Assembly (NCBI GenBank): GCA_017794925.1
Contig: CP051238.1
Coordinates: forward strand, 4,575,021 to 4,639,020
Reading direction: 5' to 3'
From: Aestuariibacter sp.
GTDB lineage: Bacteria; Pseudomonadota; Gammaproteobacteria; Enterobacterales; Alteromonadaceae
Length of the DNA: 64,000 nt
Of the stretch, positions 1 through 7,305 are shown one piece after another (position 1 is the stretch's first letter; each line of letters begins with the position of its first letter). The notes beneath the pieces are model-generated. The model did not search any database, had not been told where the DNA came from, and worked only from the letters and a program-made list of their open reading frames with translations. The translations under genes and the position numbers were made by a program.

Positions 1-321
1 TCTATTGAAGCCATCGCCGAACTCCAATGGCGTATTGCCATACCATTGTCGATTCCGTTTTTAGTGCTGATTGCCGTTCCGTTAAGTGCGGTTGATCCGC
101 GTCAGGGACGGTTTGGGAAAATGTTCCCCGCTATTCTGTTATACCTTGGTTACTTTATGCTGCTACTGGCAAGCCGACGGGTACTGGAAGATGGCAAAAT
201 GCCCGTTCAACTTGGATTATGGTGGGTACACGGCATTATGCTAATGATTGGCGTAACCCTACTCTCAAGAGACCGTAAGTTTGGAACCGAATTACGCGCA
301 AAATTGTGGAGGAAAACCTAG
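1..321 (+). CDS. lptF: LPS export permease LptF, C-terminal part
   Basis: This is the last 106 codons of a membrane permease; the reading frame is open at the first base, so the gene begins before the window. What is visible is the end of the periplasmic domain running into the C-terminal membrane segments (a hydrophobic stretch starting IPFLVLIAVPLS, then two more segments). Together with LptG it forms the inner-membrane part of the LptB2FG transporter that pulls lipopolysaccharide out of the membrane. Its stop codon overlaps the GTG start of lptG by one base, the usual arrangement. The family call rests mainly on this neighbour and on the membrane pattern. Confidence 0.9.
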   Translation, partial: SIEAIAELQWRIAIPLSIPFLVLIAVPLSAVDPRQGRFGKMFPAILLYLGYFMLLLASRRVLEDGKMPVQLGLWWVHGIMLMIGVTLLSRDRKFGTELRAKLWRKT

Positions 322-1382
322 TGTTTAAAATCCTCGATTTATACATTGCCCGCACGTTGCTCGGTACTGTCACTGTCACCCTGTCAGTTTTAATTGGCTT
401 AAGCGCGCTGATCAAATTTGTAGAGCAACTTCGCAAAGTAGGCGAAGGTAACTATGACATGCTGGCTGCCGTGGTTTACGTACTACTGAGCCTTCCCAGA
501 GACCTCGAGCAATTTTTCCCGATGGCAGTATTGCTAGGCGGCCTGATAGGCATGGGCCTGTTAGCCAGCAACAGCGAACTGGTTATCATGCAGGCAGCCG
601 GACTCAGCCGCTGGAACATTATTACCTCAGCCATGAAATCCGCGGTGGTTATGATCATTGTGGTCATGGCCGTGGGTGAATGGGTAACACCAGTCAGTGA
701 GTCCCGGGCCAAAGAACTCCGTGCAGAGGCAATTACCGGCGGCTCCTTGTTCTCCTCCGAGAAGCTCGTATGGGCAAAAGATGGCGATGCCTTTGTGAGT
801 ATCGGGCAGGTTATCAGCCGTGATTCATTGCAGGATATCAGCATTTATCGCTTCAACGATGCGTTACAACTAGCCAGCACCACCTACGCCAGCGGCGGCT
901 TTTACAAGCAAAATGGCTGGACGCTGACTAACGTTACCCACACTAACTTCACCGAAGAGAAAATTAATACTGAAGCGCTGCCAACCTGGCGCTGGAGCTC
1001 TACCCTCACCCCCGACAAACTGGGGATCGTATCGGTTAAGCCAGAAGCATTATCCATTCGCGGACTGGACGATTACATTACTTATCGCATTAATAATGAG
1101 CAGGATACCAGCCGTTACGAACTGGCATTGTGGCGCAAGCTACTCCAGCCAATAACCGTCTGTGTGATGTTGTTAATGGCGCTGTCGTTTATCTTCGGGC
1201 CGCTTCGAAGCGTTACCATGGGCGCGCGAATCATAATGGGTGTATTAACCGGGTTCGGCTTTTTTATCACAAACGAAGTATTTGGCCCGCTTAGCCTGGT
1301 TTACAATATTCCGCCTGTACTAGGTGCTATTTTGCCAAGCTTGTTATTTGCCGGTATCGCGACCCTATTACTGTCGCGCTAG
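321..1382 (+). CDS. lptG: LPS export permease LptG
   Basis: A 353-residue permease of the LptF/LptG (YjgP/YjgQ) family, partner of LptF in the ABC transporter that extracts lipopolysaccharide from the inner membrane and feeds the periplasmic Lpt bridge. The order is two N-terminal membrane segments after LDLYIARTLLGT, a third segment near residue 100, a periplasmic beta-rich domain (about residues 120-270) and three C-terminal segments. I chose GTG at 321 because a GGAGG stands at 308-312, the normal distance upstream; an in-frame GTG at 306 lies within lptF and before this site. It is translationally coupled to lptF. Confidence 0.96.
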   Translation: MFKILDLYIARTLLGTVTVTLSVLIGLSALIKFVEQLRKVGEGNYDMLAAVVYVLLSLPRDLEQFFPMAVLLGGLIGMGLLASNSELVIMQAAGLSRWNIITSAMKSAVVMIIVVMAVGEWVTPVSESRAKELRAEAITGGSLFSSEKLVWAKDGDAFVSIGQVISRDSLQDISIYRFNDALQLASTTYASGGFYKQNGWTLTNVTHTNFTEEKINTEALPTWRWSSTLTPDKLGIVSVKPEALSIRGLDDYITYRINNEQDTSRYELALWRKLLQPITVCVMLLMALSFIFGPLRSVTMGARIIMGVLTGFGFFITNEVFGPLSLVYNIPPVLGAILPSLLFAGIATLLLSR

Positions 1383-1404
1383 AAGACAGCAAGGATGTTT
1401 AACT

Positions 1405-1746
1405 ATGAAATGGATGATACTTTTAGCCGCGATTTTTAGCGTTAATGCCAGCGCCAGTACTCTGGATGAAATAAATCACCTTTTGGCCTTTGTGAAAGAC
1501 ACGAATTGCACCTATGAGCGCAATGGGAAGAGCCATACAGGTGTCGAAGCTGTAGAGCATATTCGTAAAAAATACGATTACTTTTCGGATGACATTGAAA
1601 CAGCAGAAGACTTTATTAAGTTTGCCGCCACTAAAAGTAAGATGTCAGGCAAATACTACCTGGTTCACTGCCCTTCACAACCCTCGGTGAAAAGTAAAGA
1701 CTGGCTGTTAACAGAGCTGGCCAACTATCGTAATTTAGCAAAGTAG
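1405..1746 (+). CDS. DUF5329-like secreted protein
   Basis: A 113-residue protein with a short signal peptide (MKWMILLAAIFSVNASAS) followed by a small, charged domain that keeps two cysteines, about C35 and C89, likely a disulfide in the periplasm. The pattern of a Cys near the start, a GVEAVEHIRKKY helix and a final HCP resembles the DUF5329 family, whose function is unknown. It starts 22 bases after lptG with AAGGA at 1391-1395, so it may be the last gene of the lptFG transcript. An earlier in-frame start at 1324 would lie within lptG and lose the signal peptide. Confidence 0.8.
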   Translation: MKWMILLAAIFSVNASASTLDEINHLLAFVKDTNCTYERNGKSHTGVEAVEHIRKKYDYFSDDIETAEDFIKFAATKSKMSGKYYLVHCPSQPSVKSKDWLLTELANYRNLAK

Positions 1747-1768
1747 CACAGCGCTGGTTACCCGGACG

Positions 1769-2326
1769 TTACCAGCTTTTGTGATCATTCTGATTCTTGG
1801 TTAGCTTAACCACTTCTGTTTTGGCAACACGGTCCTGCAAGGCAAGCTTGTTTTTTACGTCAAACAGCACCAGCAATGTTCCCACTCCCCCCAGAGAAGT
1901 GATTAGCCGAAGAAGCAAACGTGACCAGGTCATTGGCGCTTCAGAGGTACTAAAAATACGTAAACGCCATGCGCGCATACCCAGTGTTTGGCCGCCGCGC
2001 TTCCAAAACCAAAGAAAGAACCCCGCAATCCAAACGCCTACCCATACCTGAATAATCGTGGTAAACAGCACGGAATTCTGAATAAATTCATTCGGTTCAG
2101 CGTAACCATTCATATCGAACAAACCATTTTTCAGAGACACCACCATAAACACAATCATCACCATCGCGGCGCACATACCTACTGCAGTTGCGACCAGGGT
2201 GTCGTAGATCATGGCTGCCAGACGGCAAAAAAAACCGGCTCGCTCGAATTCCATTTGAACCTTAGTTTCAGCCGACTTATTTGATTCAGATGATTTAGGC
2301 GTTTTTGCCTTTTTTGACTTTGCCAT
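1769..2326 (-). CDS. RDD family membrane protein
   Basis: A 185-residue inner-membrane protein. After a lysine-rich cytoplasmic tail (MAKSKKAKTPK) comes the RDD domain: FERAGFFCRLAAMIYDTLVA with the Arg and Asp that give the family its name, a first membrane segment, a second near residue 90, then the conserved GQTLGMRAWRLRI loop and LLRLITS before a third segment. RDD proteins are of poorly defined role; some have been linked to ion transport. It runs towards lptG/DUF5329 (convergent). An upstream in-frame start at 2359 would add eleven residues; neither start has a strong ribosome site. Confidence 0.88.
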   Translation of the reverse strand: MAKSKKAKTPKSSESNKSAETKVQMEFERAGFFCRLAAMIYDTLVATAVGMCAAMVMIVFMVVSLKNGLFDMNGYAEPNEFIQNSVLFTTIIQVWVGVWIAGFFLWFWKRGGQTLGMRAWRLRIFSTSEAPMTWSRLLLRLITSLGGVGTLLVLFDVKNKLALQDRVAKTEVVKLTKNQNDHKSW

Positions 2327-2467
2327 AGAAGAAAATGATACCTCTGTTACCTGCCGCACAGTTTGCCATAGAAGCGACTAAACACCCAATAAAACCCTAG
2401 TGCCGCTCGCACCAACCGCAATTTAGACGAATTATTAAACAGTTAGAGGCTCAGATAAAAAAAACGC

Positions 2468-2495
2468 TTGTCAGTGCGGCCAACATAGTTATAAT
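2468..2495 (+). promoter_or_regulatory. sigma70-type promoter of tRNA-Leu
   Basis: TTGTCA at 2468-2473 and a perfect TATAAT at 2490-2495 are separated by 16 bases. The tRNA begins 45 bases after the -10 box, so a short leader is transcribed and trimmed. Confidence 0.8.
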
Positions 2496-2539
2496 TCGCA
2501 ACCTAACTACTCCAGCAGTAGTTAAGCACATCTATCAGT

Positions 2540-2626
2540 GCCAGAGTGGCGAAATTGGTAGACGCAGCGGATTCAAAATCCGCCGGTGGTGACACTGTGC
2601 CGGTTCAAGTCCGGCCTCTGGTACCA
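2540..2626 (+). tRNA. tRNA-Leu (CAA)
   Basis: An 87-base tRNA with the long variable arm of the Leu class. Acceptor GCCAGAG pairs with CTCTGGT (a G-U at the first pair), the anticodon stem GCGGA/TCCGC holds the loop TTCAAAA giving anticodon CAA, the T arm is CCGG TTCAAGT CCGG, and CCA is encoded. It resembles E. coli leuX, a well-known integration target, and here too its 3' half is repeated twice downstream. Confidence 0.97.
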
Positions 2627-2669
2627 AACACTTCTAGGTGTGCATCAATAAACCGACGCGAGTCGGTTT
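2572..2669 (+). repeat. tRNA-Leu 3' half plus terminator stem, copy 1 (attachment-site repeat)
   Basis: This segment, from the anticodon loop through CCA to the hairpin AAACCGAC-GCGA-GTCGGTTT (2650-2669), recurs at 4713-4860 and 10944-11089. In this copy the hairpin is followed by AGTGG instead of the T run present in the other two. The tRNA's own terminator thus seems to have been cut at the end of the stem, which marks the junction with the accessory DNA. From 2670 to 2871 I see no gene. Confidence 0.8.
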
Positions 2670-2871
2670 AGTGGCTCTACCCCATAAATTGGGAATCAGC
2701 AGTCGTCTCGTTCTATTGGATTTCCCTGAGTAACCACGTGAATCGGCCTATTGTGTCACTACCACTTAAACAAACTTCTTAACCTTATTCTTGGGGCACT
2801 TTCAATCTGTTTCTCAGGAGAAAAAAGACGCTCAGTATTTAAAGTTTATAAACGTCTTTCTATTCAAATTT

Positions 2872-3039
2872 TTAAATAGATAACAGCCAGGAAACAAACC
2901 TTTTTGTTTCGACTGAATTTTTTAAATTTATATATTGCTTTGATTTACCATCTTCAAAGGCAACATTAAATTTATTCACAGATATATGGGTAACAGGCGG
3001 CAGAACATTAATACCTGATAAGTTAATAGTATTTTTCAT
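2872..3039 (-). CDS. small hypothetical protein
   Basis: A possible 55-residue protein (MKNTINLSGINVLPPVTHIS...) with no signal peptide or membrane segment and no family I recognise. It lies just downstream of the cold-shock gene, on the same strand, in AT-rich accessory DNA between tRNA repeat copies 1 and 2. An in-frame start ten codons earlier (3069) exists. The residue make-up (charged centre, IN-LKNSVETKRFVSWLLSI end) looks like a real small protein, but no strong ribosome site supports it. Confidence 0.4.
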   Translation of the reverse strand: MKNTINLSGINVLPPVTHISVNKFNVAFEDGKSKQYINLKNSVETKRFVSWLLSI

Positions 3040-3120
3040 AATTATTCTTATTTTAATTAGTGCGTACAATTTAGGAGGGAGTGAAAGCAGAATTTACTTG
3101 GACAGTTTTGGTAAGTTGGA

Positions 3121-3144
3121 AAGGGCTAGATTTAACTAGCCCTT
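3121..3144 (-). terminator. hairpin after cold-shock gene
   Basis: Perfect 9-bp arms AAGGGCTAG/CTAGCCCTT with a 6-base loop, 15 bases beyond the stop codon of the cold-shock gene. The T run is short, so termination efficiency is uncertain. Confidence 0.6.
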
Positions 3145-3159
3145 AAAATCTTGCAAGGA

Positions 3160-3372
3160 TTATAAAGCAACAACGTTTGAAGCTTGTGGACCTTTTTGGC
3201 CTTGTTCAATAGTAAATTGAACTTGTTGCCCTTCCACTAGAGATTTAAAGCCTTCTGACGCGATAGAGCGGAAGTGTACAAATACATCTTTTCCACCTTC
3301 AGTCGGCGTTAAAAAACCAAAACCTTTGTCATCATTGAACCACTTTACTGTACCATTTACGGATTTAGACAT
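3160..3372 (-). CDS. cold-shock protein (CspA family)
   Basis: A 70-residue single cold-shock domain of full length. Both RNA-binding motifs are intact: RNP1 KGFGFL (residues 16-21) and RNP2 VFVHF (30-34), with W11 and the closing GPQASNV. Such proteins bind single-stranded RNA and DNA, melt RNA hairpins at low temperature and act in the cytoplasm. The gene is monocistronic or followed only by a small ORF, ends at a hairpin, and has about 400 bases of AT-rich non-coding DNA upstream, in keeping with the long structured leaders of cold-induced csp mRNAs. It sits in the accessory segment behind the tRNA, so it may be an extra, imported copy. Confidence 0.95.
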   Translation of the reverse strand: MSKSVNGTVKWFNDDKGFGFLTPTEGGKDVFVHFRSIASEGFKSLVEGQQVQFTIEQGQKGPQASNVVAL

Positions 3373-3772
3373 TTTAAAATTCTCTTGTTAATTAAATAAT
3401 TGGCGAGTTTATCCGCCAGTAAGGCGCTAAAAAATAGTAAAACATTAACCAATAGAGCAAATGTAAATACTAAATCGACTTTGAATAACAAAAGAAGAAA
3501 GAGAAAAGCAAAAGCAGTAACAGATAAGGTGTTAATTTTCTAAAGCCAGGCAAGAGTACGCTATTTCACAACTTTTGTATATAGTTAATTTTTCGCCAGA
3601 ACATTTATTTTTACTTGCAGCGTAATTATTATCTTACACAGCACAATTTATTTTATAAAAGCAGTTTAGCTCCTTAATATGATGTTTACGCTGTGAAATT
3701 TCCTCAACGTTAACCGTAATGTTTCAGCAAAAAATATTTAAAAGAGGTACCCTGATACTTCTATAGACATAC
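3373..3772. other. 400-base AT-rich intergenic region, probable csp leader
   Basis: No gene seen. Divergent region between the cold-shock gene and the transglutaminase gene. A short hairpin (TGGCG/CGCCA, 3401-3417) lies just upstream of the cold-shock start and could be part of its mRNA leader. I could not place promoters with confidence. Confidence 0.5.
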
Positions 3773-4639
3773 ATGTTGCATTATATGAAGCGATTCAGAG
3801 TGGTACACCAAACAACTTACGAATACTCTGATGACGTGCAATTAGGCGCCCATACACTTCGTCTCAGGCCTCGGGAAGGACACGACCAGCATCTTGAGTC
3901 GTCAACACTCACTATTAGTCCGAATGCTGAATTAAAGTGGCACCGGGATGTAGAGAGCAATTCAGTCGCAATTGCCAGATTTTCGGAAGCCTCACATCGG
4001 CTGCATATTGAGAGCGACTCAATTGTCCAAAAATTTGATGTACTCCCTCAGGATTTTCTTATTGAAGATTATGCTGTTAATTATCCGTTTTGCTACCCTT
4101 CCGAAGATGCTATCACCCTAGCGCCTTACCTACGAAACAACACTGATGAAGACAACATCCTCATCAAAAATTGGTTGAATAATGCGTGGGCAACTCGACA
4201 ACCCAATCAAACCTTTAAATTGCTTCTATCCATGAACCAATACATTTATCAAACGCTCCAATATATAAAAAGAGATGAAGAGGGAGTTCAAAGTTCATCT
4301 GCAACACTCAGCAAAAATGCTGGCTCCTGCCGGGATTACGCGAATTTATTTATTGATGCTGCACGCTATTTAGGATTTGCCGCTAGATTTGTAAGTGGCT
4401 ATGTACATACCGAGGATGATCATCATCTCTCAGGTACGACTCATGCTTGGGCAGAAGTGTTTATTCCTGGAGCCGGATGGAAAGGCTTTGACCCAACTCA
4501 TGGGTGCCTGGTAGGTGCAAACCACATTGCCGTAGCCGTAAGCAGACTTCCTGAACTAGTCCCTGCCGTGTCCGGAGCATTCTGGGGCTTGCCAGGTTCA
4601 AGTTTGAAAGTGGACGTATGGGTAACGGAAATAGGCTAA
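3773..4639 (+). CDS. transglutaminase-like cysteine protease family protein
   Basis: A 288-residue cytoplasmic protein of the bacterial transglutaminase-like family. Residues 5-85 form the beta-rich N-terminal domain (FRVVHQTTYEYSDDV... LRLRPR), and residues 150-245 the catalytic core, with the Cys in AGSCRDYA (C186), the His in THAWAEVF (H224) and the Asp in GFDPTHG (D240). Relatives are thought to be proteases or amide-modifying enzymes, often encoded beside alpha-E and circularly permuted ATP-grasp proteins. None of those partners is here, so the gene appears to have been moved on its own. ATG codons at 3773 and 3785 are both possible; neither has a strong ribosome site. It lies between tRNA repeat copies 1 and 2. 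Confidence 0.88.
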   Translation: MLHYMKRFRVVHQTTYEYSDDVQLGAHTLRLRPREGHDQHLESSTLTISPNAELKWHRDVESNSVAIARFSEASHRLHIESDSIVQKFDVLPQDFLIEDYAVNYPFCYPSEDAITLAPYLRNNTDEDNILIKNWLNNAWATRQPNQTFKLLLSMNQYIYQTLQYIKRDEEGVQSSSATLSKNAGSCRDYANLFIDAARYLGFAARFVSGYVHTEDDHHLSGTTHAWAEVFIPGAGWKGFDPTHGCLVGANHIAVAVSRLPELVPAVSGAFWGLPGSSLKVDVWVTEIG

Positions 4640-4712
4640 TCTGTATATAATTAAATAACGGCGTGCAAAGAATTTGCAAAGTGTCTTTTAAACATATTAA
4701 CCAACTGATACT

Positions 4713-4860
4713 AAATAACTATTTGATACACTAACTTTTCAAAATCCGCCAGTGGTGACACTGTGCCGTCCGAGTGTCGGTCCAATCAAGCCCGGCCTCT
4801 GGTACCAAACACTTCTTAGGTGTGCATCAATAAACCGACGCGAGTCGGTTTTTTTGTGTG
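4713..4860 (+). repeat. degenerate tRNA-Leu 3' half plus terminator, copy 2
   Basis: From 4738 on this matches the tRNA-Leu gene from its anticodon loop through CCA, the CACTTCTTAGGTGTGCATC spacer and the terminator stem. Compared with the real tRNA it carries about 15 extra bases in the T arm (between GTGCCG and TCAAG), so it cannot make a tRNA. Copy 3 has the same insertion and the same roughly 25 bases upstream (AATAACTATTT...ACACTAACTTTT), so copies 2 and 3 are sisters. The rest of the gap 4640-5068 holds no gene. Confidence 0.85.
4832..4855 (+). terminator. tRNA-type rho-independent terminator in repeat copy 2
   Basis: Stem AAACCGAC/GTCGGTTT with loop GCGA followed by a T run; the stem is identical to the one after tRNA-Leu, but here with its T tract kept. 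Confidence 0.8.
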
Positions 4861-5068
4861 TAAAAATCATTCAACCTTTTTAAAGCTTGCACATTTCAGG
4901 CATTATGAATGCCAACATACACGTCCTTTTATCAACTCTTTACTCATTGGAGCACACTTTTTTAGTTGGACTGGGGTGCTTTGGCTTGATACCACAAAAT
5001 GGAGATATATACCCTATTCTTTATAGCAGAGAGTACACTCAAGGTAGTTAACACAAGGATGTTTGTGA

Positions 5069-5827
5069 ATGCCAAGAAACAAAACCACCTTTATTGACCT
5101 GCTGGTAGAATTACCTTGGTGGGTGTCGGTACAGGTATCCGTCACAGTCTATGTGATGTTGGCACATGTGTTGCCATCCATTCAAACCGATAATCAAGTC
5201 ACCGCAGTGGTGTTTAAAGCTTTTGAAACTCCAGCCCCTTATATTGCTGGAGTGATATTGCTTGCCGCCCCCTTTGCATTTTTGAATGCTCGCCGTAAGG
5301 CTAAGCAACTGGATACCCAGCGTAATATCCAAACCGTGCGTGATTTGCACTGGCGTAACTTTGAAGAATTGGTGGCCGAAGCCTATCGCAGGCAGGGTTA
5401 CCGGGTAAATGAGGGCGGTTATGGTGCCGACGGTGGCATTGATTTAGAGCTTCGAAAAGATGACCAGCTTACCTTGGTGCAATGCAAACAGTGGAAAACA
5501 CAAAAGGTCGGCGTAAATGTGGTGCGGGAAATGTTTGGTGTGCTGACTGCACATCAGGCTAACCACTTTATCATCATCAGTTCCGGTACCTTTACCCAAC
5601 AGGCTATCGACTTTGCGGCAGGCAAACCTATTGAATTGATTGATGGTCCTAAACTATTGGCACTGGTAAATGATGTGCAGGTTTCACCTCAGGTAACTAT
5701 TGAAAAAACAAAGGCATGCCCAAAATGTTCTGGTGAGTTAGTAGAAAGAACGGCCAAACGCGGCCCTAATGCCGGCAAAAGGTTTTTGGGGTGTTCGAAC
5801 TTTCCGAAATGCCACTATACTGAATAA
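5069..5827 (+). CDS. membrane-anchored Mrr-like restriction endonuclease with zinc ribbon
   Basis: A 252-residue protein in three parts. Residues 15-75 contain two membrane segments. Residues 92-205 are an Mrr-type PD-(D/E)XK nuclease: FEELVAEAYRRQGY, then D121 and D125 in GADGGID, and Q138-C-K140 in LVQCKQW. The end is a topoisomerase-type C4 zinc ribbon with C217, C220, C242 and C248 (CPKC...GCSNFPKC). Mrr enzymes cut DNA, often when methylated; the zinc ribbon should bind DNA and the membrane anchor would place the nuclease at the inner membrane, where incoming DNA arrives. AAGGA at 5053 precedes the start. It is the first gene after repeat copy 2. Similar proteins exist in many proteobacteria without a defined role. 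Confidence 0.88.
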   Translation: MPRNKTTFIDLLVELPWWVSVQVSVTVYVMLAHVLPSIQTDNQVTAVVFKAFETPAPYIAGVILLAAPFAFLNARRKAKQLDTQRNIQTVRDLHWRNFEELVAEAYRRQGYRVNEGGYGADGGIDLELRKDDQLTLVQCKQWKTQKVGVNVVREMFGVLTAHQANHFIIISSGTFTQQAIDFAAGKPIELIDGPKLLALVNDVQVSPQVTIEKTKACPKCSGELVERTAKRGPNAGKRFLGCSNFPKCHYTE

Positions 5828-5998
5828 GTAGGGATAGAGATGAAAGACCAGAAGTTCATAAGAAAGTGGCCGTACTGATTGATGCAGATAGTGTGCAGCC
5901 CTTGTCATTTCACTTTGTACCCTTCATATTTATATTATCTATTTTTCGTTCTTCAATGGTCACACTGGTTAGGACACTGTTATGAAAAGGACTTTCAA

Positions 5999-7234
5999 AT
6001 GAATATATTTGATGTACTTAATAGAGGAAACTCAAGCTTGGGAGAGGTATCGTTTACGGCTTGGCTTTCATTCTTTTTAGACCCCCAGGAAACTCACGGC
6101 CTTTCTGATACTTTTCTTGAGCAATTTCTAAGTTCGCTAAGCAAGATGGTAATAAAAAACGAACGGTTAAAAGCCCTATTAGAACCGGGGATTGAGAAAG
6201 CTGTTATGTGCATTCCAGAGCTTCAACTTTCCGATAGTGAAGATAATAGGCAAATTGCAGATATCGTCCTAAAGCTAGGAATAATTGAAAAAACGGATAA
6301 AGGCAGTCAACACATAACAGTAAAAAAAGACTCAATGGTCAATATTATCATTGAGATTAAAACCAAAAAGCATTCGATAAAAAAGGGACAGCTTAATGGG
6401 TATAAGTCACTCATTGAATCAGAGAGCTCGCAGCAAGATTACAATATAATCTGTTTTTTAACCCCTGATGATCAGATAGCTGGTCCTTTTAGCGAAGAGT
6501 ATGACTCGTTAGTAACTACGGATAATATCGATAAAGCTTGGATTAAATGGAAGAACTGCTTTTCAGTTGACGAAAAAAACACCGAAGATAATGATGTTTT
6601 AGCTATGATTCGTAACATATTAATGAACGAATCACGTGGAAAAATTCAACCAATCAACACTTACGCATTGCACACTTTAAAAGCTCTTGCCAATCACATC
6701 GAATCGCACTTTGAAGTTAATAATAAAACGAAGCTAAGGCAATTACCTGCTGAACATGAATTATTAGTGGAAGCACTAGGCTTACCCGATAAATTGAGCA
6801 AGCTTCAGAAACAAATCCAACAATTTTTAAACCAAAAATACCCACATCTCGAAGCACGAACACAAATTAGTGACGAATATAAGGACCGTAGGTACAAGCG
6901 ATTATATATAGAATGTGAAGAATCCAAAAATTATATTCAAATTGACTGCGCTATTAGTATCAGAGAAAAACCAACTGTAAGTATCGGCATTAGCTGTGTA
7001 TCAAACATTAAGAGCAGTGAAGCTCAAGAGCTTGTATTACGCTCTCTGGAAGAGAAACACTCTGAATTAAGTTTTAAGACAAGCGGAAGAAGTTACTCAA
7101 GAATTGATGAGCACGGTAGTGCTGTTTCTATTGAGAATGTAGATGAAATACATAGCCGTATATCTGACTATCTTAAAGTCATATCTGATCAAACTTTATT
7201 CTTGAATTTCAATTTTTCAGGTGAACCTAAATAA
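5999..7234 (+). CDS. PD-(D/E)XK nuclease family protein (PDDEXK_4-like)
   Basis: A 411-residue cytoplasmic protein. The N-terminal part carries a nuclease signature: D88 in IADIVL, then E119 and K121 in NIIIEIKTK, then the GQLNGY helix, matching the PDDEXK_4 group that occurs in defence and other accessory loci. The second half (residues 240-411) is a charged domain I do not recognise. I chose ATG 5999 because AAAAGGA stands just before it and the residues encoded upstream look non-coding. It is the second of three successive nuclease-type genes in the segment between the tRNA repeats, about 170 bases after the first. The substrate (DNA or RNA) cannot be told from sequence. Confidence 0.82.
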   Translation: MNIFDVLNRGNSSLGEVSFTAWLSFFLDPQETHGLSDTFLEQFLSSLSKMVIKNERLKALLEPGIEKAVMCIPELQLSDSEDNRQIADIVLKLGIIEKTDKGSQHITVKKDSMVNIIIEIKTKKHSIKKGQLNGYKSLIESESSQQDYNIICFLTPDDQIAGPFSEEYDSLVTTDNIDKAWIKWKNCFSVDEKNTEDNDVLAMIRNILMNESRGKIQPINTYALHTLKALANHIESHFEVNNKTKLRQLPAEHELLVEALGLPDKLSKLQKQIQQFLNQKYPHLEARTQISDEYKDRRYKRLYIECEESKNYIQIDCAISIREKPTVSIGISCVSNIKSSEAQELVLRSLEEKHSELSFKTSGRSYSRIDEHGSAVSIENVDEIHSRISDYLKVISDQTLFLNFNFSGEPK

Positions 7235-7305
7235 AACCAGAAATTCTGGCATAGAGTACATATTTACCTGAATAATATTGAATTAAATTTTAGGAATCCG
7301 AGCTA

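Noticed and set aside
2670..2720. GGCTCTACCCC... after tRNA repeat copy 1 as a possible insertion-sequence end
   Set aside because: No matching inverted end or transposase within reach; only a vague resemblance.
4820..5026. 68-codon ORF across the repeat terminator and beyond
   Set aside because: Starts in the terminator hairpin of a tRNA repeat, no ribosome site, no protein-like pattern.
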